Counted from the first letter of the stretch, positions 1-9,067 are shown. The stretch is 64,000 bases of DNA from Ardenticatenaceae bacterium (GCA_020634245.1 JACKCC010000028.1:1-64000), one strand, 5' to 3'. Program-made: numbers and translations. Notes: a model not told the origin generated them from the sequence alone.

Positions 1-31
1 CAATGGGGGTCACTTTAACTAGGAGAAGTGA

Positions 32-421
32 ATGGTAGCCTTATTTTCGATCAAACCTGAATATGTTGAAAAGATATTCTCAAACGAAAAGCTGTATGAG
101 TACAGAAAAGTCATCTTCAAAAAAAGAGTACAAAAGATAGTTGTCTATTCTACGATGCCAGTTGGTATGATCGTTGGTGAGTTTGACGTTGATGACGTGT
201 TAGTAGATCGCCCCAGTGAAATATGGGATCAAACTAAATCCGTATCTGGTGTAGAAGAAACCTTTTTTAGACAATATTTTCAAGGAAGAGAAAAAGGGTA
301 TGCAATCAAGATTGGCAACAAAAAGAAGTATAGTAAACCTGTCGATCCTAAAGAGTTGTTTGATTCCTTTATTGCTCCCCAATCATTTAAATATTTAGAC
401 GATCCTGTAAAAATGGGCTGA
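32..421 (+). CDS. ASCH-domain protein
   Basis: This is a complete 129-residue protein starting at the ATG that follows AGGAGA by about five bases. It opens with SIKPEYVEKIFSNEK and then YEYRK, the conserved N-terminal pattern of small ASCH (PUA-like) proteins of the COG4933 type. A hydrophobic strand pair follows (VVYSTMPVGMIVGEF), then a GYAI strand near residue 90. ASCH domains are thought to bind RNA or modified nucleotides; no catalytic activity can be read from this sequence. It is AT-rich compared with the flavoprotein downstream, which may mean it was acquired. The upstream context is outside the window. Confidence 0.8.
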   Translation: MVALFSIKPEYVEKIFSNEKLYEYRKVIFKKRVQKIVVYSTMPVGMIVGEFDVDDVLVDRPSEIWDQTKSVSGVEETFFRQYFQGREKGYAIKIGNKKKYSKPVDPKELFDSFIAPQSFKYLDDPVKMG

Positions 422-595
422 CAAAAAGTTTAAGCATACAACTAAAAATAGGTTCACCTTCCGCACCCGCCAAACCATCACTGGGCCGCGCCAATTAACG
501 TCATGAGTTTCCGACTGTGTAGGCAATACAGTATAATCTAGTTTAGGCAACGGCCGTATCCCCCCTCCCAACCAGTAATTATTAAGTCATTCCCC

Positions 596-622
596 AGCCA
601 CCTGCAACCGGGTGGCTTTTTT
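596..622 (+). terminator. rho-independent terminator
   Basis: The arms AGCCACC and GGTGGCT form a perfect 7-bp stem with an 8-base loop, and five further T residues follow. It lies between the ASCH gene and the flavoprotein gene and would end transcription entering from the left. Confidence 0.75.
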
Positions 623-678
623 ATTGGCCACAGCTACAATTCTACGCAATACGCACTACGTAACACCGGAACCATCCC

Positions 679-2757
679 ATGAACAATCCCTTTGACATCC
701 TATTTGAACCCGTCCCCATTGGCCCGGTCGTCGCCCCCAACCGCTTTTATCAGGTCCCTCACTGCAACGGGCTGGGCCACCGGATGCCGCGGGCGCTGGC
801 GGCGCTGCGCGGCGTCAAGGCCGAAGGCGGCTGGGGCGTCGTCTGCACCGAGGAAGTGGAAATCCACCCCAGCAGTGATTTGGCCCCCAACATCGAAGGG
901 CGGCTGTGGGACGACGGCGACATCCCGGCGCTGGCGCTGATGACCGAAGCCGTTCACGCTCACGGCGCGCTGGCCGGGATTGAACTGACCCACGCCGGCC
1001 ATCACGCCTGGAACCTCATCTCGCGGACGCCGGCGCTGGGTTTAAGCTCAGTTGGCGTCTCCGGCTTCGCGCCGTGGCAGACACGGCGTCTGGACAAGGA
1101 AGACATCCGTAACGTCCGCCGCTGGCATCGGGCGGCGGCGCTGCGGGCCAAACGGGCCGGGTTTGACATCATCATCTGTTACGCGGCCCATAATTTGTCG
1201 CTGGCGATGCACTTTCTGCTGCGCCGCTACAATGATCGCCGCGACAAGTATGGTGGCAGCCTGGCCAACCGGACCCGCTTTTTGCGCGAACTGATCGAGG
1301 ACACCAAAGAAGCGGTGGGCGATAGCTGCGCCGTCGCCGTGCGCCTGGCGGTGGATGAACTGCTGGGCGAGGAAGGGCTGTCGGCCCAGGGGGAAGGGTA
1401 CGAGATCGTGGCCCTGTTGGCCGAACTGCCCGATTTGTGGGACGTCAACATCAGCGATTGGAGCAATGATTCGGCAACGTCGCGTTTTGCCAAGGAGGGC
1501 TACCAGGAGCCGTACATCGGCTTTGTCAAGTCGTTGACCAGCAAGCCGGTGGTCGGCGTGGGCCGGTACACGTCGCCGGAAGCGATGGTCAACGCCATCC
1601 GCAACGGGGTGATGGATTTGGTGGGCGCGGCCCGGCCCTCGATTGCCGACCCATTTTTGCCGGAGAAGATTCGGGACGGCTGTATCGCCGACATCCGTGA
1701 GTGCATTGGCTGCAACATCTGCGTCACCGGGGACACGCTGTACACGCCCATCCGCTGCACGCAAAATCCGACGATGGGCGAGGAATGGCGGCGCGGCTGG
1801 CATCCGGAACGCATCGCGCCGCGCCAAACGGCGCAGGAAATCTTGGTCGTGGGCGGTGGCCCGGCCGGTCTGGAATGTGCCCGCGCTCTGGGGCAGCGCG
1901 GCTACACCGTCACCCTCACCGAAGCGGAAAATGAGCCGGGCGGCCGGGTCATCCGCGAATGCCGCCTGCCGGGGCTGGCCGAGTGGCGGCGGGTGGTTGA
2001 TTGGCGGCTGACGCAGATTTCTCAACTGCCGCAGGTGTCGCTGTATCCGGGCAGCCCGATGAGGGCGGCCGACGTGCTGGAATCAGGCTTCAAGCACGTC
2101 ATTGTGGCCACCGGGGCGCAGTGGCGGCGGGATGGGAAGAGAAGGACGGTGTTACGGCCGTTACCCGGCCACAATCTACCCCACGTTTTTACACCGGATG
2201 ACTGGCTTCGACAGGGCTTCGACAAGCTCAGTCACCAAGCTCAGCCACCGCAGCTTACGGGGCAGGTCGTCATTTACGACGACGATCATTACTACATGGG
2301 CGGAGTTTTAACTGAACTGCTGGCCGGACAGGGCTGCCAGGTGACACTGGTCACGGCCGCTCCTCTCATCAGCTATTGGTCGCAGTACACACTGGAACAG
2401 GGCCGTATTCAGCGTCGCTTGACTGAGTTGGGCGTGACATTTTTCGTCCAACACAAACTGCAAGCCATCGAGCCTGATTTTGTGCGATTGGTGAGTGTGG
2501 TGAACGGCCGTGCTCAGGACATTGCCGCCGATTCTGTCATTCTGGTCACTGACCGCCAGCCCAACGACGAACTGTATCATTCGCTCAAACCGGCACTGGC
2601 TGAAGGTAAACTGTCGTCTTTGCGCGTCATTGGCGACGCCGAAGCGCCCAACATTATTGCCCAGGCGGTTTTTTCCGGCCATCTAGCCGCCCGTGAATTT
2701 GAAGAATTAGCCCGGACAGAAACACCTTTCAAGATGGAGTATATCGATCTCGACTAG
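679..2757 (+). CDS. Trimethylamine/dimethylamine dehydrogenase-family iron-sulfur flavoprotein
   Basis: This 692-residue protein has the three-part architecture of trimethylamine dehydrogenase (TMADH): an Old-Yellow-Enzyme TIM barrel (about 1-340), a 4Fe-4S cluster loop (C342, C345, C348, C360) and a C-terminal FAD/NAD-like region with GGGPAGLECAR near 390. Cys29 in PHCNG matches the TMADH cysteine that forms 6-S-cysteinyl FMN. The catalytic Tyr-His-Asp triad is present (Y168, H171, D264). Of the three aromatic residues that bind the trimethylammonium group, only the tryptophan before the triad aspartate (W261) remains. The position equal to Tyr60 is Glu and the one near the cluster lacks Trp. 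The substrate is therefore probably another amine, as in histamine or dimethylglycine-type relatives. A short dispersed repeat is inserted in frame near codon 512. It is not part of an obvious operon. Confidence 0.88.
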   Translation: MNNPFDILFEPVPIGPVVAPNRFYQVPHCNGLGHRMPRALAALRGVKAEGGWGVVCTEEVEIHPSSDLAPNIEGRLWDDGDIPALALMTEAVHAHGALAGIELTHAGHHAWNLISRTPALGLSSVGVSGFAPWQTRRLDKEDIRNVRRWHRAAALRAKRAGFDIIICYAAHNLSLAMHFLLRRYNDRRDKYGGSLANRTRFLRELIEDTKEAVGDSCAVAVRLAVDELLGEEGLSAQGEGYEIVALLAELPDLWDVNISDWSNDSATSRFAKEGYQEPYIGFVKSLTSKPVVGVGRYTSPEAMVNAIRNGVMDLVGAARPSIADPFLPEKIRDGCIADIRECIGCNICVTGDTLYTPIRCTQNPTMGEEWRRGWHPERIAPRQTAQEILVVGGGPAGLECARALGQRGYTVTLTEAENEPGGRVIRECRLPGLAEWRRVVDWRLTQISQLPQVSLYPGSPMRAADVLESGFKHVIVATGAQWRRDGKRRTVLRPLPGHNLPHVFTPDDWLRQGFDKLSHQAQPPQLTGQVVIYDDDHYYMGGVLTELLAGQGCQVTLVTAAPLISYWSQYTLEQGRIQRRLTELGVTFFVQHKLQAIEPDFVRLVSVVNGRAQDIAADSVILVTDRQPNDELYHSLKPALAEGKLSSLRVIGDAEAPNIIAQAVFSGHLAAREFEELARTETPFKMEYIDLD

Positions 2758-2923
2758 ATTAAAAATTTACGCATCGAAACGCTTTATTTCCAGTGACTTT
2801 TCAACCACATAAGCGTCTAAAATTCTAGCAAGAAAATGAAAATGATATTCAGCTTTCTTCTTACCGGCTTTAAGACAAGTTCAATACAATAAGAAATGCT
2901 TTTACTTTAGTTTCCGCTAACTG

Positions 2924-2969
2924 CTTGCCAGCAAATGGCAAGACAACGTATCCAAAGCAACGCTTTGGA
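2924..2969. repeat. two tandem short hairpins next to an IS
   Basis: Two perfect hairpins follow each other: CTTGCCA/TGGCAAG (2924-2942) and TCCAAAGC/GCTTTGGA (2951-2969). Neither is followed by a T-run. They lie between the flavoprotein gene and the transposase on the other strand and may be subterminal IS structure or a REP-like pair. Confidence 0.45.
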
Positions 2970-3037
2970 CAAATGAACCTTAACAATGTGGGCCAAAAAC
3001 GTCCCAATTTACGCAGAATTGAGAACTCGCTGCCGTT

Positions 3038-4321
3038 TTACCCGGCGATGAGCGACAATTCCTTTGGGTAAATGTGCGGTAACAGACTGCTTTTCTCGAA
3101 GTCGCGCATCAAATGGGTAAGCTTTGGGAAAATCAACCTTGGATAATGCTCGACGAAGCCGTCCAGACGTTTTTTGGGGTGTCTATCCCAAAATCCTGTG
3201 GGGATCGGCGGCAAGGTAGCAGCCAAATAAGTTAAGATATTGCCAGCAAGCAAAGCCAATTCTGGTAATCGATGACAGGCAATCGGCGCAAAGACGAACT
3301 GCCGGTGTAAGCCCAACATTTGCTTGGCAACTAGCGGCGGTTGTTCTACGGGCCAGCGGTCAAGGTATAGTCGATAAATCGTTTCTGCTTGAGCCGACAA
3401 GTTCGTGCCCAGAACCAACGGTTTTTTGTATAGCGGGTCATGAAAAACCCAGACCGTGAACGCCTTATTGCTCACCGACACTTTCTGCTCAGTGCGTACC
3501 AACCCTGTCCAACCCTGAACTTCAATTGTGCGATTGCTAAATTGAAAGCGGGTTGTCATATCAGGTCCCGTTGCCGGGATAAGGTTGCCGCCTCGTTGGC
3601 GTGGTAACGGCCGTATCAACTGACCATATTCAGCAGGACGCCCGCGCTTCTTCTTTGACGGCAGATGATTACGGCGGCCTGTGCAATTCACCGCGAGCCG
3701 AATCACAAAGCGAGGTATCTCCGCGTCGTGCATATCGGCGATGGACGCACCCGCGTCATGAACAAAGACCTCTTGTTCATCCAGATAGAGAGGAACTTGG
3801 CGCAGAATCGTTGCTTTGAGTTCAGTTTCGCCATCACTTCTTGGGTTTGCCCGTATGATGCGTTTGAGCAGTGGCAAGCGTTGTCCATCTATCTCGCCAA
3901 CCTGTGTAATCACACCAAATCCAACACCTTTAATCAAGCGATTGGCTAGACGATGGAAGAACTTGTTTGACCAGAATTTTAATTGCGGTCGCCAAAACGC
4001 AGTGATGTCTACGGCTACGGGTCGCCAACCTTCATATTCTCTGGTTTGCCACCGCTTTTCACTCAGTGCCAACTGTCGCCATCGTGTCACAAGTTCGCGG
4101 ATATCCCATTTCCCGTAGCGCAATGCTTGCCAACTACGCCGAATCTCGCCGTCACTAAATCCCGATTCAGACAACGCTGTGTGAACTGCACCACGCCCTT
4201 GGAGAAAGGCTCCTCTGAGCATGGCCCACATTAAATGTAAAAGTGCAAGATTTGTGCCCACAGGCAATGGTTTTACAACTTGCTCGAGGGCTTGTATAGT
4301 TTTGTACGAAGCGGTTGACAT
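3038..4321 (-). CDS. DDE transposase (IS4-superfamily-like)
   Basis: This is a 427-residue protein preceded by AAGGAGG eight bases before the ATG. Candidate catalytic acids are the aspartate in VAVDITAFW (about 104), the one in FVHDAGAS (about 190), and the glutamate in YRLYLDRWPVEQ (about 328), which resembles the Y-R-E signature of IS4-type DDE enzymes. The reading frame is intact, so activity is possible. I could not assign a named IS family. The adjacent small gene on the right begins directly after the proposed IS end and may have lost its 5' part to the insertion. Confidence 0.8.
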   Translation of the reverse strand: MSTASYKTIQALEQVVKPLPVGTNLALLHLMWAMLRGAFLQGRGAVHTALSESGFSDGEIRRSWQALRYGKWDIRELVTRWRQLALSEKRWQTREYEGWRPVAVDITAFWRPQLKFWSNKFFHRLANRLIKGVGFGVITQVGEIDGQRLPLLKRIIRANPRSDGETELKATILRQVPLYLDEQEVFVHDAGASIADMHDAEIPRFVIRLAVNCTGRRNHLPSKKKRGRPAEYGQLIRPLPRQRGGNLIPATGPDMTTRFQFSNRTIEVQGWTGLVRTEQKVSVSNKAFTVWVFHDPLYKKPLVLGTNLSAQAETIYRLYLDRWPVEQPPLVAKQMLGLHRQFVFAPIACHRLPELALLAGNILTYLAATLPPIPTGFWDRHPKKRLDGFVEHYPRLIFPKLTHLMRDFEKSSLLPHIYPKELSLIAG

Positions 4322-4408
4322 ATTTCCTCCTTACGGTCATGTTCACCCGTAATTATGGAGTAGTCACCCGCTTCTTGTCATCTATCACTTACCGGAAAGT
4401 AAAGTTTT

Positions 4409-4813
4409 ATGGACTGCAAAGTTTCAATTTTTGTGAATGATCAAATTATTCATTCTCATATCGAACAACAAATCATCTCAAACGCGTGCATTTACAACTT
4501 GCTGAATAAGGCTGTGAGTCATGGAATTGAACACCGGCTAAACCATTACTTGTTTGAAATGCAGGGAATCTACAACCCAAATGAAAACGAAGCCGAGACA
4601 TTATTGGATTTCAAGCAAATCAACAATCTTGGCTATTATTGGAAGTCACGCATTGCTATTATTCTGGATGATCCTATCAATGACTGGCACCGGCAGATGG
4701 AATCGTATTTTCAAGGGGCCGGCTTTGCCTTGCGAATGTTTACTGCAAAAGAACCGGCATTGGAGTGGCTCAAATCCCCCTATATTCCAGGGCAAACCTT
4801 CAGCCTGCAATAA
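4409..4813 (+). CDS. hypothetical protein, possibly SpoIIAA/STAS-like C-terminus
   Basis: This is a 134-residue AT-rich reading frame. Its second half has the rhythm of SpoIIAA-like (STAS) proteins: RIAIILDDP, then a helix with YFQGAGF, then LRMFTAKEPALEWL at the end, where family members usually carry a phrase such as RVF..EEALAWL. The first half is not recognisable. The start codon lies only about 90 bases from the transposase gene and just beyond the suggested IS end, so the 5' part may be replaced or truncated. The function is unknown. Confidence 0.45.
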   Translation: MDCKVSIFVNDQIIHSHIEQQIISNACIYNLLNKAVSHGIEHRLNHYLFEMQGIYNPNENEAETLLDFKQINNLGYYWKSRIAIILDDPINDWHRQMESYFQGAGFALRMFTAKEPALEWLKSPYIPGQTFSLQ

Positions 4814-4840
4814 GAAGGTGAAGGCTTGCCCTGGTTTCTT

Positions 4841-5839
4841 TTAAGCCAGACGGGATTTGATGTTTTTGGTGGTAATAAACGGCCGTCCCCATACCAGCTT
4901 GAACAACCGTCCCAGCGATTCAAACGCGCCAACAATCAACCCAATCCAGATGCCAAAGCGTACTAAAACGTCCAGCCAGGTAAAGGCCGTGATGGGGCCG
5001 CCGGTGACAATACGATAGCCCACGTACAAGCCGAAAAATCCTAAACCGAACTCTACCCAGCGTGTTGGCTTGTTCCATCGCCCCTGCGCCAAAACAACCA
5101 GCTTCAACACCACATCCGTCACCCACAACATCGTCAGCCAGGGAATATGCACTGCGAATTCAGGTGCCAAAAAGGGAAAGAAATACGGGCCTTCGCCGTC
5201 TCTAAAAGAGATAACACCAATCCAATGTGGATACACATTGAACAGGATGATGACCAAAATCGTGAAGACGATACTGGCGATGAGTTCACCCCGTTTGACG
5301 CGATCCGGGTCTTGTGCCTGCGGCAGTTTGTAGGGATCCCAATCTTCCAGATCAGCAGGCGTCACCACCTTGATATCTTTTTTGTAGCGGGTCGCCGCCT
5401 CAATCACGGCAAAAATGAGCGTGATCAGGGCAAAATTGGTTAATAACGTCGTCCAAAAACCGGACACAAGCTCCCATAATTGACGACCAATCTCACCTGG
5501 TTCACTGTCGAATAATGAAAAACCGGCGGCTAACAGAAAAAAACCGCCCAAAACAACCAGGACAATGATTAAAACGAGCTTATAAACCGGAAAGAGATGG
5601 GGGCCGATGAGATATTGTTCTGGTAAGTAACTGGCAGCCATATCTTCTGGTTTGCCCATTTGACGCAGGACATCAGCCGCCATTTCGACAGTTGGTTCCT
5701 TTCCTGCTGCCGACGCTCGTTCATCCAGAGCATCATTTACTAAAGAGCTAAGTTCTAACTGAATATCTTCCCGCATACGGCGGGGTAAATGTCCGCCGAC
5801 CTCATGTACATAGCGGTCAATTAATTCATTGGCTTCCAT
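4841..5839 (-). CDS. HAAS-domain membrane protein
   Basis: This 332-residue protein begins with an amphipathic HAAS-type domain (LIDRYVHEVGGHLPRRMRED, then a conserved LGKPEDMA-like phrase read here as MGKPEDMAASY). About five membrane-spanning segments follow (roughly 83-105, 130-150, 190-212, 235-255, 275-300). HAAS proteins are usually encoded beside PadR regulators, and here the start codon overlaps the 3' end of such a gene by 19 bases. The pair is therefore translationally coupled and probably autoregulated. Transport or enzymatic activity cannot be inferred. Confidence 0.8.
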   Translation of the reverse strand: MEANELIDRYVHEVGGHLPRRMREDIQLELSSLVNDALDERASAAGKEPTVEMAADVLRQMGKPEDMAASYLPEQYLIGPHLFPVYKLVLIIVLVVLGGFFLLAAGFSLFDSEPGEIGRQLWELVSGFWTTLLTNFALITLIFAVIEAATRYKKDIKVVTPADLEDWDPYKLPQAQDPDRVKRGELIASIVFTILVIILFNVYPHWIGVISFRDGEGPYFFPFLAPEFAVHIPWLTMLWVTDVVLKLVVLAQGRWNKPTRWVEFGLGFFGLYVGYRIVTGGPITAFTWLDVLVRFGIWIGLIVGAFESLGRLFKLVWGRPFITTKNIKSRLA

Positions 5840-6201
5840 TTGTCACCTCCATCATTAATTTGCAGTAATTGATTCATCGTTTGGGTCAATTCCTGCCAAT
5901 CCTGCTTCAAATTGGCCAGAATGGTCGTTCCTGCCGAGCTAATTCGGTAGTAGCGGCGCGGCCGGGTGTCATCGACAACCTGCCATTCGCTTTCCAACAG
6001 CCCCTGCGATTCCAGACGGCGCATCAACGGGTACAATGTTCCTTCGTTGATGTCCAGCCCTCGGTCATTTAGGCTTTGCTTGAGCGAATAGCCGTACTGT
6101 TCCTGCTCTAACTGGCTGAGGACAGCCAGGACCAGGATGCCCCGGCGCAGTTCGAGCAGCATTTTGTCATACAGGGTTTCTTTGTCATTGTTTTCTACCA
6201 T
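5821..6201 (-). CDS. PadR-family transcriptional regulator
   Basis: This 126-residue protein has the PadR winged helix: LLELRRGILVLAVLSQL, then QYGYSLKQSL, then INEGTLYPLMRRLESQGLL and a wing ending RPRRYYRISSAG. PadR proteins act as dimeric repressors of membrane or stress genes. It is the first gene of a two-gene operon with the HAAS protein. An inverted repeat 11 bases upstream of its start codon is a likely site for self-repression. Confidence 0.9.
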   Translation of the reverse strand: MVENNDKETLYDKMLLELRRGILVLAVLSQLEQEQYGYSLKQSLNDRGLDINEGTLYPLMRRLESQGLLESEWQVVDDTRPRRYYRISSAGTTILANLKQDWQELTQTMNQLLQINDGGDKWKPMN

Positions 6202-6211
6202 GTATCACATT

Positions 6212-6232
6212 ATACTGTATATCAAACAGTAT
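6212..6232 (-). promoter_or_regulatory. putative PadR operator
   Basis: The arms ATACTGT and ACAGTAT form a perfect 7-bp inverted repeat with a 7-base spacer, centred about 20 bases upstream of the padR start codon. PadR sites are typically dyads of this kind near their own promoter. Binding by this protein is inferred from position only. Confidence 0.6.
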
Positions 6233-6367
6233 TGTCAAAACCAAAATACTTTTTGTGTTGTCAGGTGAGCAAATTCCGATTTACAATGTAACTGTGGCCC
6301 CAAAACGCTGTTCCCCCAATCTGAGACGATCGAAGGCTGGGGCAGCTTGATCTTTCTGAGGTATAAC

Positions 6368-7075
6368 ATGCAAACGATGACATCGGAAATCCGGCGCGCT
6401 ATCAACAAATGGGTTTTTCAGGCCGCGCTGGGGGTGATTGGCTATGGCACGATTATTTTCCTGGCCGCGGGCACTACACGCTGGGTATGGGGATGGATGC
6501 TGTTGATTGTGGTAACGGCCGTTATGGCCGCCCACCCCCTCCTCCTCATCCCCATCAACCCCGAACTGCTGGCCGAACGGGAAAAAGGGGTCCTGGATGA
6601 AGGCGTTAAACGATGGGACAAATGGATCAACATGGGCGCGGGGACGATGATGATGGTGACCTGGGTAGTGGCCGGGCTGGACGTGCGCTTGGGCTGGACG
6701 GCTAACTGGCCGTTGGCGGCGCATCTGGCCGGGCTGCTGTTCAACATCCTGGGGTATGCCCTTTTCATGTGGTCGATGACGGCCAACGCTTTCTTCGCCG
6801 AAGGGGTACGCATCCAGACGGAACGGGGGCATACGGTAGCTACAGACGGCCCGTACCGCTTCGTGCGCCATCCCGGTTATGTTGGCGCAATTACCGCTAA
6901 CCTGGCCACCCCGGTTTTGCTGGGATCATGGTGGGCATTCCTGCCAGCGGTGGTACTGGCAGTACTCTACATCCTGCGCACGGCGCTAGAAGACCGCACT
7001 TTGCAAGCCGAACTGCCCGGCTACGTAGAATTTACCCGACAAACCCGCTTTCGCCTCCTCCCTGGTGTGTGGTAA
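6368..7075 (+). CDS. isoprenylcysteine carboxyl methyltransferase/PEMT-family membrane methyltransferase
   Basis: I place the start at the ATG at 6368, six bases after GAGGT, although the frame is open seven codons further upstream from a TTG. The 235-residue product has four or five membrane helices and the family signature GPYRFVRHPGYVG near the C-terminus, followed by the acidic ALEDRTLQAELPGY segment. These motifs form the SAM- and substrate-binding pocket of ICMT/PEMT methyltransferases. Bacterial members methylate diverse small molecules or lipids; the substrate here is unknown. The gene ends nine bases before the target site of an ISAs1 element. Confidence 0.85.
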   Translation: MQTMTSEIRRAINKWVFQAALGVIGYGTIIFLAAGTTRWVWGWMLLIVVTAVMAAHPLLLIPINPELLAEREKGVLDEGVKRWDKWINMGAGTMMMVTWVVAGLDVRLGWTANWPLAAHLAGLLFNILGYALFMWSMTANAFFAEGVRIQTERGHTVATDGPYRFVRHPGYVGAITANLATPVLLGSWWAFLPAVVLAVLYILRTALEDRTLQAELPGYVEFTRQTRFRLLPGVW

Positions 7076-7093
7076 CAACATGCCTCTTCGCAA

Positions 7094-8377
7094 CACGGTT
7101 TTTCAGTAGTCGGGCGTCAAGAGAGTTGAGCCGCGATTTTAGCATCAAACAAGCGCCGTGCTGCGGCCAGATTGGAATAACCCATTTTTTGCGTTAACCC
7201 AACCACAAAATTGTTAATAGCTGACATCGTTTTTGCCAACGCTGGTTGCGAAATGCGCGTTGCATCTTCTCGCAATGTGACATCTCGACGATAATGCAAT
7301 CCATTTTCGATACCCCAATATTGTCGCGTCCACTGTAACATTTGCTTTGCCGATGTTATCTCTGGTGTACAGCTAGTGATACCATAGGCCAATTCGGTCG
7401 TTTCTCGGCCTGTTCGCAGATGGGTGGTCTCCCGCTCTAACTGGAAAACCTGATGAACACCGGGCCAGTCCAGAAACTGTTCTTCATCTACCATCAGTGT
7501 GAGTGTCCGCTTTTCCAGTCGCCCATGCCCTATCTCAGTTGTTTTAGCCACCGTCCGCGGCAATTCAGGCGGGTGCCAACCGGCACTCATCCGCGCTGGC
7601 TTGAAAAACTGTTTCACATCCTCCAGCAACGTGGGTTGGTTGTCCTTGAGAAACCAGATGTAATCACCGCCCCTCGACAACACATCGACGGAAAGCTTGC
7701 GTTGTGTCTGCATCGCATCGGCACAAATGACCTTGTTCTTGATGTTGATTCCCTCGAGTAGTTGGGGAGCGGCATTGATTTCGTTTTCTTTAGTCGCTAC
7801 CGCTACTTGTTTCAAAACCACACCTTCTTCTGGAAGATAGGCGGCTAACAAATGGACACCTTGACGGCTTCCTTTGGGGATAGTTCCGCGCATTGTCTTG
7901 CCATCAATTGTAATTAATCGGCTTTCTTGTCCGCCGTAGGCATCGTGTAGATAACGCCGAAACAGGGTCTCTAATTCATCAAGCGGAACCACATCTTGCA
8001 ACACAGTACGAATTGTGTTCAAACACGGCATTCGTTTGTGTTTACGGCAAAATATCCTGACAAATGCATCGCAACGCAATCGAATCCACTGAGCTATTCC
8101 TGATGGCTTATCCTCGCCAGCGAGCTTCGCTAATATTATCATCGTCAAAATCGTGCCCAGTGGATATATTTTGCCGCGTCTATCTCGTGAATCGGTTAAC
8201 TGATTCAACCGGGCTTCTAAGTCAGTAACGTTGAAAACGAGTCCATCTTTTGTATGGTGAGCCTCTAATATGATATGCTGCATTTGTACCTCTTTTGGTT
8301 TTGGGTTTGGTTGCACATCCCATCTTACCAAAATGAGGTACATTTGCTTATTTCTCTTCGACTACTGAAAAACCGTG
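7094..8377 (-). mobile_element. ISAs1-family insertion sequence, copy 1 (1284 bp)
   Basis: The element is bounded by perfect 19-bp inverted repeats starting CACGGTTTTTCAGTAGTCG (7094-7112 and 8359-8377). The 10-bp direct repeat CTCTTCGCAA flanks it at 7084-7093 and 8378-8387, which is a textbook target-site duplication of the length known for ISAs1. A second copy of the same length is at 37805-39088. The intact ends, identical transposases and clean duplications point to recent transposition. Confidence 0.95.
7117..8283 (-). CDS. ISAs1-family transposase (copy 1)
   Basis: The preferred start is the ATG at 8283, preceded by AGAGGT; this gives 388 residues, and the frame is open for 20 more codons upstream. 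It shows the ISAs1 phrases ITIDGKTMRGT (first catalytic Asp, about 125-135), VICADAMQTQ (second Asp) and YWGIENGLHYRRDV (catalytic Glu). The frame is intact and the protein is identical to that of the copy at 37899-39065. Confidence 0.93.
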   Translation of the reverse strand: MQHIILEAHHTKDGLVFNVTDLEARLNQLTDSRDRRGKIYPLGTILTMIILAKLAGEDKPSGIAQWIRLRCDAFVRIFCRKHKRMPCLNTIRTVLQDVVPLDELETLFRRYLHDAYGGQESRLITIDGKTMRGTIPKGSRQGVHLLAAYLPEEGVVLKQVAVATKENEINAAPQLLEGINIKNKVICADAMQTQRKLSVDVLSRGGDYIWFLKDNQPTLLEDVKQFFKPARMSAGWHPPELPRTVAKTTEIGHGRLEKRTLTLMVDEEQFLDWPGVHQVFQLERETTHLRTGRETTELAYGITSCTPEITSAKQMLQWTRQYWGIENGLHYRRDVTLREDATRISQPALAKTMSAINNFVVGLTQKMGYSNLAAARRLFDAKIAAQLS

Positions 8378-8431
8378 CTCTTCGCAAAGGCTCCGTTGAC
8401 TTTTTTTCTTCTGTACGATAATGTTCATTTC

Positions 8432-9067
8432 GTGTTAAGTGAAAAGCGTTATTTTAAGGATAGTTCTTTTATATCCGAAGCGCTACCGGAAATCAGTATC
8501 CGGCTGCCGGAAACAATGACCTATGTGGGTCAAACAGACTTTGTTTTGAAGGAAAAGGCACGGATAGATCGCCATCATTTCCTGGAAACAGACGTCGCTG
8601 ACACTTTCAGCCGTCTGGTCATTTTGCATTTTGAACATTTTCTGCCCACGAATGACAGCATCATCACTTACCGCCCGCCGGAGCCACCGAGGCACGCCGG
8701 ACCCAATTACCGCTTTACACTGGAGCCGGTGCGTTTGGGCAAGCATGATTACATCCACAACACCTGGTTTTTTGATGCAGCAATGGCCGTACACGACGAA
8801 CCGGACAAAGAACTGGCCCAAACCGCCCGGCTTTTGCAACAAAACGGTTACATCCTCCCCGATGAAATCCGCTTGTCGCGCTACGTCCGCATCCTCGACG
8901 CCACGCGCAAAAGTGAATTGATTCTTTTTTACATGGAACCACTGGCGCCTACCGGTTTCACCCTGGCTGATTTTGTCGAAGGGGGTGCGGGAGCGGCCGT
9001 TTATAACATTCTCTCTGCCGAAATCACTACCCGATCCACGGCCGTGTTCCAAATTGAGCGCGGTTAA
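8432..9067 (+). CDS. hypothetical protein, 5' end disturbed by ISAs1
   Basis: The frame is open from inside the IS end (8375), but that start would use transposon sequence. The first start codon outside it is the GTG at 8432, which has no good ribosome binding site, so the true start may have been lost on insertion. The roughly 211-residue product has no motif I recognise. It contains an acidic and aromatic central part (EHFLPTNDSIITYRPPEPPR) and no membrane segment or signal peptide. The next gene on the same strand is also unrecognised, and the two may belong together. Confidence 0.6.
   Translation: MLSEKRYFKDSSFISEALPEISIRLPETMTYVGQTDFVLKEKARIDRHHFLETDVADTFSRLVILHFEHFLPTNDSIITYRPPEPPRHAGPNYRFTLEPVRLGKHDYIHNTWFFDAAMAVHDEPDKELAQTARLLQQNGYILPDEIRLSRYVRILDATRKSELILFYMEPLAPTGFTLADFVEGGAGAAVYNILSAEITTRSTAVFQIERG

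Larger units (their letters stand above)
2903..4405 (-). mobile_element. probable DDE-type insertion sequence, about 1.5 kb (ends tentative)
   Basis: The boundaries rest on an imperfect inverted repeat: an ACTTTAGTTTCCGCTAAC-like stretch on the left and, reading inward from the right, ACTTTACTTTCCGGTAAG. I could not find a convincing target-site duplication. The element carries one ACGGCCGT motif, unlike the two ISAs1 copies, so it has probably been resident for longer. Confidence 0.4.

Noticed and set aside
450..475. A GGTTCACC...CCGCCA stretch that resembles the 3' end of a tRNA
   Set aside because: There is no pairing T-arm, no anticodon arm and no matching 5' acceptor half upstream.
1048..2025. 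A 325-residue open frame opposite the flavoprotein gene
   Set aside because: It is rich in Arg, Pro and Ala with no domain, as expected for the antisense of a GC-rich gene with clear homology on the other strand.
8375..8431. Start of the hypothetical gene within the ISAs1 terminal repeat
   Set aside because: The GTG there is part of the transposon end; the native start is more likely lost or at 8432.
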